Shown here piece after piece: positions 1 to 7,138 of a stretch of 21,395 nucleotides of DNA; position 1 is the stretch's first letter, and every line of letters begins with the position of its first letter. Source of the DNA: CAYOYH01 sp964408165 (GTDB taxonomy: Bacteria; Patescibacteriota; Saccharimonadia; Saccharimonadales; CAYOYH01). Location of the stretch: contig CAYOYH010000008.1 in assembly GCA_964408165.1 (NCBI GenBank), positions 1 to 21,395 of the forward strand, written 5' to 3'. The notes under the pieces were generated by a model that saw only the letters and a list, made by a program, of their open reading frames with translations, had not been told where the DNA came from and did not search any database. The position numbers and the translations under genes are program-made.

Positions 1-101
1 TGAGTCAAGAATGGACAGAGCGAAAAGAATCCCGCGCAAATATAGCAAAAGCAACTCCCGTAATTACGCCCGCAAAAAACCGGCACGAAAGCTCTCCATG
101 A
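1..101 (+). CDS. 3' end of upstream gene (possibly ATP synthase gamma subunit), partial
   Basis: One frame is open from the window edge to a TGA at 99-101. It encodes a hydrophilic tail of about 32 residues ending in NRHESSP. This stop overlaps the ATG at 98 in the ATGA arrangement typical of translationally coupled operon genes. In most bacteria the gene before atpD is atpG, so this could be the C-terminus of the gamma subunit. However, the residues do not resemble the usual conserved gamma C-terminal helix and would have to be an extra tail. Another frame is open over the same bases and would instead give AtpD a basic 29-residue extension starting at 11. Both cannot be the main reading. Confidence 0.4.
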   Translation, partial: SQEWTERKESRANIAKATPVITPAKNRHESSP

Positions 102-1477
102 CCGCACCGACTAAAGCCAAGCAGGGCAGGATTATCCAGATAGTTGGCGCAGTGATAGATGTGGAGTTCGAGACTGGCATACCGACAATCTACAACGCTC
201 TGACGACTGAGCTAAATGGGAAAAAATTGGTTTTTGAGGTAGCACAGCATCTCAGCTCCAGTAGTGTGCGAGCAATCTCTTTGGGTTCGACAGATGGTTT
301 GAAGCGAGGTGGCGCAGTGGCTGACACCGGAGCGCCAATCAGTGTGCCGATTGGTGAAGAGACACTGGGGCGTATGTTCAATGTTATTGGCGAACCGATA
401 GACGGCAAACCAATGAAGTCTACTCAAACCGCACCTATTCACCGCCCCGCGCCACTCTTGGCTGACCAATCGGGCAAAACAGAGATCTTAGAAACCGGAA
501 TCAAGGTCATCGACCTTATTTGCCCGGTAATCAAAGGCGGCAAGGTAGGGCTTTTCGGTGGTGCTGGAGTGGGCAAGACGGTTCTCATAACCGAACTCAT
601 CAACAACATCGCCAAGTTCCACAGTGGGTATTCGGTTTTTGCGGGCGTTGGTGAGCGTACTCGTGAAGGCAACGATCTCTATTACGAAATGGAAGAATCT
701 GGTGTGCTAGACAAGACCTCCCTAGTTTTTGGACAAATGAACGAACCGCCTGGAGCTAGGCTTCGCGTGGCGCTTTCGGGGCTGACTATTGCCGAAGGCT
801 TTCGTGATCAAGGCAAAGATACCCTGCTCTTCATTGACAATATTTTCCGCTTCACTCAGGCTGGCTCGGAGGTCTCGGCGTTGCTTGGTCGTCTGCCCAG
901 TGCCGTTGGTTATCAGCCGAATCTAGCTACTGAAATGGGTGCTTTGCAGGAGCGAATTGCTTCGACGAAATCCGGCTCGGTTACTTCTGTCCAGGCTGTC
1001 TATGTTCCAGCGGACGATCTGACTGATCCAGCGCCAGCAACTACTTTTGCTCACCTAGATTCAACGATAGTTCTTAGCCGGGCGCTTACCGAGCTGGGGC
1101 TCTACCCGGCTATTGATTCGCTAGATTCGAACTCAATTATTTTAGACCCAGGAATCGTCGGCGAAGAGCACTACAGTGTCGCTCGCGAGGTTCAAAGAGT
1201 GCTTCAGCGCTACCAGGATCTGCAAGACATTATTGCGATTTTGGGCATGGAAGAACTTTCCGACGAAGACAAGCAAACAGTTGCCCGTGCTCGGAGAATT
1301 CAAAGATTTCTGACCCAGCCATTCCATGTGGCAGAAGTTTTCACCGGCTCGCCGGGCGTCTATGTTCCCCTTAAGGACACCATTAAAGGTTTTCGGGAAA
1401 TCCTAGAGGGCCAGCACGACAAAAAGACCGAAAGCGCTTTTTACATGAAGGGCTTGATAGAGGAAACTGAAGACTAG
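98..1477 (+). CDS. atpD: F-type ATP synthase subunit beta
   Basis: Catalytic beta subunit of the F1 sector, which makes ATP from ADP and phosphate using the ion gradient across the membrane. With the start at 98 the protein has 459 residues, the usual family length, and begins with MTAPTKAKQGRIIQIVGAVI, the normal beta N-terminus. Visible motifs are the P-loop GGAGVGKT (557-580), the VGERTREGNDLYYEM segment, LLFIDNIFRFTQAGSEVSAL (Walker B region), GRLPSAVGYQP and the DELSEED-like EELSDED (about 1250-1270). The frame stays open back to an ATG at 11, which would add 29 very basic residues. I prefer 98 because it matches family length and forms an ATGA overlap with the upstream frame. Neither start has a clear ribosome binding site. 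atpC follows after 68 bases, so the operon order is the usual one. Confidence 0.97.
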   Translation: MTAPTKAKQGRIIQIVGAVIDVEFETGIPTIYNALTTELNGKKLVFEVAQHLSSSSVRAISLGSTDGLKRGGAVADTGAPISVPIGEETLGRMFNVIGEPIDGKPMKSTQTAPIHRPAPLLADQSGKTEILETGIKVIDLICPVIKGGKVGLFGGAGVGKTVLITELINNIAKFHSGYSVFAGVGERTREGNDLYYEMEESGVLDKTSLVFGQMNEPPGARLRVALSGLTIAEGFRDQGKDTLLFIDNIFRFTQAGSEVSALLGRLPSAVGYQPNLATEMGALQERIASTKSGSVTSVQAVYVPADDLTDPAPATTFAHLDSTIVLSRALTELGLYPAIDSLDSNSIILDPGIVGEEHYSVAREVQRVLQRYQDLQDIIAILGMEELSDEDKQTVARARRIQRFLTQPFHVAEVFTGSPGVYVPLKDTIKGFREILEGQHDKKTESAFYMKGLIEETED

Positions 1478-1545
1478 GAGCAATGGAGAAATATGAATAA
1501 AGCGATGCACCAAAACTACGCTACGCTAGAGCCAGCAGGAGAGCT

Positions 1546-1971
1546 ATGCCAACACTCGAGCTAGTTGCCATGGACGGCATTAAATTCTCTGACGAAGTTC
1601 ATGAAGTCGTTTTGCCGACCCCAGATGGTTTGATAGCGATTTTTCCTGATCATATACCGCTAGTGTCTTTGGTGGTAGCGGGTATGATAAGTATTCGGCG
1701 CCACAAAGACGATTCGGACGACAAAATGAATCACTTTGCCACTGGCGGCGGCGTAGTAGAGATAACCCGCCGTCGAATACGAGTGCTAGTAGACGAAGCC
1801 GACACCTCGCAAGAGATTTCCGAAAAAGAGGCGCAGAATGCTCTGGAACGAGCTCAAGCTTTGGCCAAAGACGCCAAAGATCAGATTAGTCTCGATAAAG
1901 CACATCAACTCATCAGTACTCAGACGGCCCGACTTAAAGTTGCTGGCATCAAACGCCGCCAGAAACATTAA
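1546..1971 (+). CDS. atpC: F-type ATP synthase subunit epsilon
   Basis: Epsilon subunit of the F1 central stalk, which couples rotation to catalysis and can inhibit ATP hydrolysis. The 141-residue length is standard. The N-terminal beta-sandwich is visible: LELVAMDGIKFSDEVHEVVL, then PTPDGLIAIFPDHIPLVSLV, which matches the family pattern G-x-hydrophobic-x-hydrophobic-L-P-x-H. It is followed by FATGGGVVEITRRRIRVLVD and a C-terminal helical hairpin rich in Ala, Glu and Lys (EKEAQNALERAQALAKDAKD). The AGGAG at 1537-1541, four bases before the ATG, fixes the start. It is the last gene of the atp operon, because the next 298 bases carry no gene on this strand. No clear rho-independent terminator was found after it. 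Confidence 0.94.
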   Translation: MPTLELVAMDGIKFSDEVHEVVLPTPDGLIAIFPDHIPLVSLVVAGMISIRRHKDDSDDKMNHFATGGGVVEITRRRIRVLVDEADTSQEISEKEAQNALERAQALAKDAKDQISLDKAHQLISTQTARLKVAGIKRRQKH

Positions 1972-2269
1972 AGTAGCGATTGCAGCCTTACTCCCTACTC
2001 ACAAAACGCCCGCCCATGCTCGCAGATAGATAGCGGTTGTGGAGCTGTAGGCAGTATCGTGGTGGTCTTCGATTTTCTGTTTGGCTACAGACGGCGCCAA
2101 TCTACAATCCTCGAGCTGTAGCTCCAACCCCCACAAGCCTATATCACGAAACCGCCACCATTTGAAATTTTCAAAAAGACTCTCTTCCAATCCAATCCAA
2201 TCCAATCCAATCCAATCCAATCCCCCTCTTGACTCCTAAGGAGACGCCCACCTACTCATTCTAATATTC
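1972..2269. other. Noncoding stretch after atpC
   Basis: About 300 bases lie between atpC and the end of the winged-helix gene. I see no credible gene. Short open frames exist on both strands but have no ribosome site or family resemblance. The one notable element is the TCCAA tandem repeat at 2186-2223. A short inverted repeat (GAGCT-GT-AGCTC, about 2113-2124) is too weak to call a terminator. Confidence 0.5.
2186..2223. repeat. TCCAA pentanucleotide tandem repeat
   Basis: Seven exact tandem copies of TCCAA (2186-2220) are followed by a partial TCC. The array is noncoding and lies 47 bases beyond the stop of the minus-strand winged-helix gene and about 215 bases after atpC. A five-base unit this pure is typical of a tract that changes copy number by slipped-strand replication. 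It differs in period and composition from the seven-base arrays found elsewhere in the window. Confidence 0.97.
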
Positions 2270-2285
2270 TCAAGAATTAGAGAAT
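2258..2285. promoter_or_regulatory. Second copy of operator-like motif, at the 3' end of the winged-helix gene
   Basis: This site contains the 13-mer TATTCTCAAGAAT (2265-2277), identical to the centre of the 46-bp palindrome upstream of the same gene (2592-2604). The flanks form an imperfect inverted repeat (CTAATATTCT / AGAATTAG with a one-base bulge). It overlaps the stop codon of the gene at 2270-2272. I infer a second binding site for the encoded repressor; a role as a terminator hairpin is the alternative. Confidence 0.5.
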
Positions 2286-2563
2286 GTTTTTATAAAACGG
2301 ACAAAGGTTTTTCCGTACGGAGACAGCCTGTGTTCTACGTAATGTGCGTGATATTTTTTGTTCAGCAACCCTGAATCTACCAAGCGCTTTGTATGTGCCG
2401 ATGTTGTTTTAAAATGAGCGCCTAGAGTGTCAGCAATTTCGCCGACGGTAATCCCTGGCTTTTCGGCCACCAATAGCAAGATAGCCAGCCTCCAATGATT
2501 AGCTGCGCCCTTGAAATACCTCTCTAGCTGCTTCGGTGTCTTCATTTGTTTTTTCTTAGCCAT
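2270..2563 (-). CDS. Small winged-helix (ArsR-type) transcriptional regulator
   Basis: This 97-residue protein consists of one winged helix-turn-helix domain. A basic N-terminus (MAKKKQMKTPK) is followed by NHWRLAILLLVAEKPG (helix 1-2), ITVGEIADTLGAHFKTTSAH-TKRLVDSGLL (HTH, about residues 39-67) and the wing KKYHAHYVEHRLSP (70-82), as in ArsR-type regulators. There is no cysteine, so the classical ArsR metal site is absent and the signal is unknown. The gene is divergent from the prenol kinase-like gene. A large palindrome begins 13 bases upstream of its ATG, and a second copy of the palindrome core lies at its stop codon, which suggests autoregulation. A TACTAT box ends six bases before the ATG, so the mRNA may be leaderless. 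Confidence 0.85.
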   Translation of the reverse strand: MAKKKQMKTPKQLERYFKGAANHWRLAILLLVAEKPGITVGEIADTLGAHFKTTSAHTKRLVDSGLLNKKYHAHYVEHRLSPYGKTFVRFIKTFSNS

Positions 2564-2569
2564 GCCTCA

Positions 2570-2575
2570 ATAGTA
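2570..2575 (-). promoter_or_regulatory. -10 box of the winged-helix gene (leaderless type)
   Basis: On the minus strand TACTAT lies exactly six bases before the ATG at 2563 and abuts the 46-bp palindrome. A start of transcription about seven bases after the box would fall on the start codon. No convincing -35 box is seen. A GAGG just before the ATG is too close to be an effective ribosome site. Confidence 0.45.
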
Positions 2576-2621
2576 TCATAACTAATTCTAGTATTCTCAA
2601 GAATACTAGAATTAGTTATGA
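2576..2621. promoter_or_regulatory. 46-bp near-perfect palindrome, probable operator
   Basis: Two 22-base arms (2576-2597 and 2600-2621) are exact reverse complements separated only by CA. The arms contain nested shorter motifs (CTAATTCTAG, TAGTATTCT). The palindrome sits between the divergent winged-helix gene and the prenol kinase-like gene, directly next to the likely -10 box of the former. A dimeric winged-helix repressor binding here would block its own promoter. The length is greater than one dimer needs, so two adjacent dimers or a cruciform are possible. It has no T-run, which argues against a terminator. Confidence 0.85.
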
Positions 2622-2669
2622 AGTTTGGAATTACAGATATCTAATCGAGCTTAAGTTTGTAAGTTGTAA

Positions 2670-2698
2670 CTGCAACATTCTTGCAGATGTGGTACAGT
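2670..2698 (+). promoter_or_regulatory. Inverted repeat and -10-like box before the prenol kinase-like gene
   Basis: CTGCAA-CATTC-TTGCAG (2670-2686) is a short inverted repeat placed where a -35 region would be, followed by TACAGT (2693-2698) as a possible -10 box ten bases before the GTG start. This would give a leader of only about three bases. The assignment is weak and rests on position only. Confidence 0.35.
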
Positions 2699-2708
2699 TT
2701 TCCGTAAA

Positions 2709-3389
2709 GTGAATGAGATAACACCGTATTTAACCAAATTACAGGGTCTGGAAATTATTTATGTCGGCCTAGGGCTTGGAGTAATCTTGATTGTGGTGGA
2801 GATACTGAACCGCCGAGGCCTGCTCCACCCTGAGTTTGCCCGCAAGTCGATTCATATTTCCGCCGGGTTGCTACTAGCAGCCTTGCCGATATTTATGACC
2901 AGACCCCAGGTCTTTTTGACCAGCGCAGCGTTTTTGGCGGGAGTTTTGATTTTAACGGGCTGGCTACGCATTTTCAAAGCTTCAGCTACTGTGGAGCGCT
3001 GGACGATTGGCGAGTTTTTATACCCACTAGCCGGCGTACTGATTGTCCTGACTTTCGATGATTTGCGCATATACACTGTTGCAATTATGGTCATGGCTCT
3101 CTCGGACGGCTTGGCTGGTCTTTTGGGGCAGAGGTACGGCGGTAAAGGCTATAAAGTCTGGGGCGGAACTAAAAGCTTGGTCGGTAATGCCGTTTTTCTA
3201 GTAACGACACTTTTCATTTTGGTTAGCTTTACGCTAATCTCGATTCCTTCCGCCAGTATGGCCGTCTGGCTGATGGTTTTAGGCGGTTCACTACTACTAA
3301 CTGGCGTCGAGGCAATGTTTGCCCGTGGCTTCGATAACCTTGCTGTGCCCCTTGTTACGGCTTTGATTGTTGCCTTGATGCTGGGGTAG
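2709..3389 (+). CDS. CTP-dependent prenol (dolichol/phytol/farnesol) kinase-like membrane protein
   Basis: This 226-residue integral membrane protein has about seven hydrophobic segments. It carries the conserved blocks of the SEC59/VTE5 prenol kinase group: HPEFARKSIHISAGLL near residues 40-55 (family RKxxHxxxG), ALSDGLAGLLGQRYGGKGYK followed by GGTKSLVGN (family DGxAxxxGxxxG...K-x-G), and FDNLAVPL near the C-terminus (family DNLxxPL). These enzymes phosphorylate isoprenoid alcohols with CTP and are related to CDP-diglyceride synthases. In a bacterium the substrate could be a scavenged prenol or undecaprenol, to support cell-wall lipid carriers; this is inferred. The start is GTG; MNEI follows directly and no upstream in-frame alternative is better. 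No ribosome site is visible. The gene is divergent from the repressor and may share its operator. Confidence 0.82.
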   Translation: MNEITPYLTKLQGLEIIYVGLGLGVILIVVEILNRRGLLHPEFARKSIHISAGLLLAALPIFMTRPQVFLTSAAFLAGVLILTGWLRIFKASATVERWTIGEFLYPLAGVLIVLTFDDLRIYTVAIMVMALSDGLAGLLGQRYGGKGYKVWGGTKSLVGNAVFLVTTLFILVSFTLISIPSASMAVWLMVLGGSLLLTGVEAMFARGFDNLAVPLVTALIVALMLG

Positions 3390-3390
3390 G

Positions 3391-3570
3391 GGTTAGACGA
3401 CAGACGCTAGGCGATAGAATCTAGGAAATAGGGAATGGGAAGTATTAAGTTGAAAGTTGTAAAGTGGAAAAGTTATAAAGTGGAGAGCTAGAATCTCCCA
3501 ACTCCCAACTCCCAACTCGGAACTCTAGCTACGAATCCTCCCCTTAGCCTCTAACTTCTAACTTCTCACC
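3391..3570. repeat. Heptanucleotide-period intergenic array 1
   Basis: This degenerate array with a 7-base step fills the space between two convergent genes. The left half is purine-rich (GAATCTAGG, GGGAATGGG, AAGTTGAAAGTTG, AAAGTGG). The right half is pyrimidine-rich (TCCCAAC three times in tandem at about 3496-3516, then TAACTTC twice). The switch in strand composition near 3496 would allow an imperfect long hairpin. Confidence 0.8.
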
Positions 3571-6500
3571 CAAGCAGGTCGTTTATGAATTTTTTGGTGC
3601 CGGCATTGGTGGCTTGGTATTTGGTAGTGTCGGGAAAGTCTAGATTTTTAATTTTAGACCAGACAGCGGTGATGAGCTTTTTTAGTTCGGCCATTTCTTG
3701 GTCTTGGAAGGTAAGGGTCAGCGTATTTATATCGCCGTTTTCATCGGGTTCGATGAATTCCAGCCGGCCCTCATCTACCTTGTACCCAGCATAAGTGTGC
3801 GAGTTCTCGACGAGAATCTTATAAAAATACAGCTGTTGGCGGTATTTGAGTAATTTCAGATCGCTCTTCCATTTTTGGTAACTGGAGCCGGTTTTATAAT
3901 CTACAACGACAATCTGGCGGTTTTCTTTGTCGATCTCTAGGCGATCGATGTTGCCAGCCAGATGAGCTTCACCCGAGAAAACGCCCTCGTTTCCAAACGA
4001 TTGCTCGGGCAAATCTGTTGAGTGAAATATTTGCGCGCGCAAAGCCAGATATTTAGTGAGCGCTACCCGGCCTCGCTCTATGAGTAGTTTCATTTCATTT
4101 TCGGGAATGTATCGCCTAGAGATGTCTTCCGTGAAATAGCTGATTGCTTGCTTGTCGGTAGGTTTTTTTCCCGATGAGTTTAGCTTGTTTTGGTACCACT
4201 CTAGCGAGGCGTGAATGGCACTTCCAAACTCACCGTTGATGCCGGGTGCTTGGGGAAATTTAAGCAAAGTGTTTAGCAAAAATACTTCTGGCCCACCCCA
4301 CTCCATGTCGATGAAAGTGTTCAGATGGGTTGGACTCATCTGGTACTGGGCTAGACGTCCCTCTAGCAAACTTTTTAGAGTCGGCGTTATCATGGTGTCT
4401 GGAGAGTTCCAGCTTAGCTCTATTCCGCGGGCAGCTATCTCCAGCGACTGCCCCGGTTCTTTGTTCACCAGTGCCACGCGCTGGGGCAAAATAGTGGAAA
4501 CGGTCTTGTTTTGGTGTTTGCGCTCGTCGAAGAATTTTATAGGAGTAGTTTCTTTGCCGGTTTCGCCTAGGCTGTGGCTGGTTAGGTATAGGCCCTGCTT
4601 AGAACGAGTGATGGCTACAAATAGCAACCTCAGCCTCTCGTCCTCACTGTCGCCGGCGTGGCGAATGTGCCGGATATTGGCCGGCAGGCTTAGTCGGTTC
4701 GAGCCACCTCTGATTTTATTCCCCCACACACTATCTAGGCACGAAAGCAAAAAGACATGTTCGTATTCCAGGCCTTTAGCCCTGTAAACTGTCTGGAGTT
4801 TTACGGCTGATTCGGACTGAGCAATAGGGTGGGTGTTTAACAACGGTTCGTCAGCTACCTTGTAAGCTTTGATAAACTTAGTAAAATCGTCCAGCGTGAG
4901 ATGATCCTCACGACTAGCTTGATGTTCGCGAATTTTAGAGCGTATCACACTCAGATGAGACAGAGCTTCATAGTATGCCAGTGCATTTTCTTCCTTAGCG
5001 GTGCTAGAGAAATAGTAATTTTTCAAAGGAGAGCGTAGCGGTTTGTCGAAGCCTTCAAGCTTTAGAGCCTCGCTACCGATCAGTACATCGAAGATGCCCT
5101 CCAGCGTTCGTATTTTTAGCTGACCAGCCAAACCAAGCATCAGCCAGACTGGCGACTTCAAGCTATCTTCTTCAATGGCAACCAACGCCCAAGAGCGGTT
5201 TTCTTCGCGCCGGCCAACGGCCCAGTTTATCTTCCAAATGTCGCTGATTGGTATTTGGAAAAAAGGCAGACTCATGACCTGTGGGAATAAGTGGTTTTGC
5301 AGAGATTGGTTTTTCGAGTCGATGGCTAGCAGTAGATTGCTCATCATCATCAGTTGAATTACAACAGGAGTGTTTAGTATGTTTTCACGCTTTTCGTAGC
5401 TAACGGGTATGCTCTTGTGGTTTAGATACGGAACCATGGCTTCTAGGTATTTGTGCTTAGGAGCTAGCACGGCAATTTCATTTGGCTCTACCCCGCTCTG
5501 AATAAGTTCGGACACTTTTTCGGCTATCCAGGACCGTTCTTCGCTGGAGCTGGCGAATTCGTGGCGCTCTATTTGGGCTTGCTCAGGAAGTTTGCCGGCA
5601 GATGCTTTCAAGGTCTTTTTAACACCCTCCAGTTCGCTGTGTAGCCGTGATTCTATCTGTTCGGCGATGTTGTGCGCTAGGTGTAGAAAAACGTGGTCCC
5701 AAAAAAAATAAAAAAAAAAATTGACGACGGCGGTATTGCGGTATGAGTTTGCAAAATCAATCATGTTGGAGGTTTTGGCACCCTGGAAAGCGTATATCGC
5801 TTGGTCGTCATCGCCAACGGCCATGATATTCGGGCGACCTTCGTGCACGGGGTTGTCGCTTAGCAGCTGGACTATTTCAAACTGAGCGGCGTTAGTGTCC
5901 TGGAATTCATCTAGTAGAATGTACTGGTATTTCTCCTGAAGGTTTAGTTTAAACTCCTCGTGTTGCTGTAGGGCTTTGATGGTGCGCAGAATCATATCGT
6001 CAAAATCATACAAACCTTTGGAGTCCAGAGCTTGGTTGTAGCTACTGAGCACTTTTGCTAGAGCGCCAAATTTCTCGTTCAAAAAAGGTCGAGTGAAGCC
6101 GAAGTCGCCAGCGCTGTTTTTGTACAGCCAATCGTTTTTCCATTTGGTCAGAGGTTTAGTAGAGCCGTCTTCTGCGGCTTGCTCCAGCGCACGGCTTAGT
6201 TCGTCGGTAGCAATTCCAGCTAGACTGTTCGTCGGATATTTGGAGAGGGCTTTTAGAGTTTTAGTGTAGTAAGGCATGGCTTTACTCAGTTTCCCGGGCA
6301 TCCTTTTTAGATCAGAGAAAATATCGGCGATAATCGGCGATAGCTGGGTGATTTGTTTTTTGTTTTCGTCGGCTATCTTTTGGACGGATTCAGGGCTGAG
6401 CAGACCGCGCTTTAGTTCTGATATCGTTCCGGCGAGATCGCCCAGCGAGTATTTTTGACTTTTCAGAGGGCTAGAGTACGGAAGTTTGTCGATGATAGCC

Positions 6501-6874
6501 ATCAGGACTTCTTTCTTCATGATGCTGTCTATTGGTCTTTCGAGGTTGGCATCGGTGATGAATTCCGGGTATTGGCGCAAGACTGTGCTACCGAAATTAT
6601 GGTAAGTGCCGATGCTGACACCATAGGCTTCTTTGCCAATGAAACTAGATAGTCGCTCGCGCATATTGGCGGCGCCAGATTCGGTAAAGGTTAGGCAGAG
6701 GATATTTTGCGGCAGTGTATCGGTTTTGGTTAAGATATTGGCAACCCGCGCACTCAAAAGTTGGGTCTTGCCCGTTCCTGGCCCAGCTATGACCAGCATC
6801 GGCCCCTCTATCTCATCGACAGCTAGCTTCTGGTTTTTATTGAGCATACGGTATGCTTCGTCAAAGGCACTCAT
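3566..6874 (-). CDS. UvrD/Rep/PcrA-type helicase with C-terminal RecB-family nuclease domain
   Basis: Superfamily 1A DNA helicase-nuclease of 1102 residues, probably for double-strand break or excision repair. N-terminal half: NQKLAVDEIEGPMLVIAGPG with P-loop AGPGTGKT (30-37), LCLTFTESGAANMRER (Ia), LLDEFQDTNAAQ (Walker B), AVGDDDQAIYAFQGA (III). C-terminal helicase part: LQTVYRAKGLEYEHVFL (V) and RLRLLFVAITRSK (VI). C-terminal nuclease: GSAIHASLEWY, then GNIDRLEID, VVVDYKTGSS (Asp992) and KYRQQLYFYK, the PD-(D/E)XK pattern of RecB/AddB. Domain order resembles AdnA/AddB-like proteins. Motif IV, expected as NYRS after residue 385, reads FFFYFFWDHV and has lost the Tyr-Arg that bind ATP. It coincides with an A8-T-A11 homopolymer, so an assembly or sequencing error is the likely cause. 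A TATAAT lies six bases before the ATG. No partner subunit gene is present nearby. Confidence 0.93.
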   Translation of the reverse strand: MSAFDEAYRMLNKNQKLAVDEIEGPMLVIAGPGTGKTQLLSARVANILTKTDTLPQNILCLTFTESGAANMRERLSSFIGKEAYGVSIGTYHNFGSTVLRQYPEFITDANLERPIDSIMKKEVLMAIIDKLPYSSPLKSQKYSLGDLAGTISELKRGLLSPESVQKIADENKKQITQLSPIIADIFSDLKRMPGKLSKAMPYYTKTLKALSKYPTNSLAGIATDELSRALEQAAEDGSTKPLTKWKNDWLYKNSAGDFGFTRPFLNEKFGALAKVLSSYNQALDSKGLYDFDDMILRTIKALQQHEEFKLNLQEKYQYILLDEFQDTNAAQFEIVQLLSDNPVHEGRPNIMAVGDDDQAIYAFQGAKTSNMIDFANSYRNTAVVNFFFYFFWDHVFLHLAHNIAEQIESRLHSELEGVKKTLKASAGKLPEQAQIERHEFASSSEERSWIAEKVSELIQSGVEPNEIAVLAPKHKYLEAMVPYLNHKSIPVSYEKRENILNTPVVIQLMMMSNLLLAIDSKNQSLQNHLFPQVMSLPFFQIPISDIWKINWAVGRREENRSWALVAIEEDSLKSPVWLMLGLAGQLKIRTLEGIFDVLIGSEALKLEGFDKPLRSPLKNYYFSSTAKEENALAYYEALSHLSVIRSKIREHQASREDHLTLDDFTKFIKAYKVADEPLLNTHPIAQSESAVKLQTVYRAKGLEYEHVFLLSCLDSVWGNKIRGGSNRLSLPANIRHIRHAGDSEDERLRLLFVAITRSKQGLYLTSHSLGETGKETTPIKFFDERKHQNKTVSTILPQRVALVNKEPGQSLEIAARGIELSWNSPDTMITPTLKSLLEGRLAQYQMSPTHLNTFIDMEWGGPEVFLLNTLLKFPQAPGINGEFGSAIHASLEWYQNKLNSSGKKPTDKQAISYFTEDISRRYIPENEMKLLIERGRVALTKYLALRAQIFHSTDLPEQSFGNEGVFSGEAHLAGNIDRLEIDKENRQIVVVDYKTGSSYQKWKSDLKLLKYRQQLYFYKILVENSHTYAGYKVDEGRLEFIEPDENGDINTLTLTFQDQEMAELKKLITAVWSKIKNLDFPDTTKYQATNAGTKKFINDLLG
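5701..5722. other. A/T homopolymer tract replacing helicase motif IV
   Basis: A8-T-A11-TT on the plus strand encodes Phe-Phe-Phe-Tyr-Phe-Phe (residues 386-391) on the minus strand. The protein fits the family length on both sides, so the frame is preserved while the content is lost. No other tract of this kind occurs inside a gene in the window. Confidence 0.9.
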
Positions 6875-6880
6875 GGGTAG

Positions 6881-6886
6881 ATTATA
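6881..6886 (-). promoter_or_regulatory. -10 box of the helicase-nuclease gene (leaderless type)
   Basis: A perfect TATAAT on the minus strand ends exactly six bases before the ATG at 6874. Transcription would begin at or within a base or two of the start codon, leaving no room for a ribosome site. No good -35 hexamer is found 16-18 bases upstream. Confidence 0.65.
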
Positions 6887-6907
6887 TCAGAGCTTGGAGG
6901 AGGGTTG

Positions 6908-7075
6908 GTATTTCGTGACTAGTAATTCGGAGTTTGTAATTCGTAGTTAGAAGTTAGAATATAGAAGCTACTGCCTACCAACTACCGCCTACTGTTTCCT
7001 ATTCCCTGTTTCCTGTTTCCTACTTTCAACTTTACAACCTTACAATTTTCAACTTAATATTCCCCACTCCCTAGG
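6908..7075. repeat. Heptanucleotide-period intergenic array 2
   Basis: Seven-base units run through the whole interval upstream of the helicase gene. The left part is purine-type (TAATTCG, TAGTTAG, AAGTTAG, AATATAG). From about 6968 it changes to pyrimidine-type (TGCCTAC, CAACTAC, CGCCTAC, then TGTTTCC and TATTCCC copies, then TACTTTC and AACTTTA). It has the same two-sided layout as array 1. Confidence 0.8.
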
Positions 7076-7095
7076 CTGTGGCAACCAAATAAAAT

Positions 7096-7124
7096 TTGAC
7101 TTTACTAACAGATGGATGTGTAAT
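7096..7124 (+). promoter_or_regulatory. Near-consensus sigma-70-type promoter
   Basis: TTGACT (7096-7101), a 17-base spacer and TGTAAT (7119-7124) form the best -35/-10 pair in the window. The predicted start near 7131 lies eight bases before the ATG of a 25-codon membrane peptide. No larger plus-strand gene follows, so the promoter appears to serve this peptide or a short RNA. Confidence 0.6.
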
Positions 7125-7138
7125 GATGGGCAGTATTT

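Noticed and set aside
1999..2220. Minus-strand frame with repeated DWIGL residues
   Set aside because: The repetition is the translation of the TCCAA tandem repeat; the rest has no family resemblance.
4215..4787. 190-codon plus-strand frame inside the helicase gene
   Set aside because: It is an antisense shadow of a well-conserved coding region, with no domain and no ribosome site.
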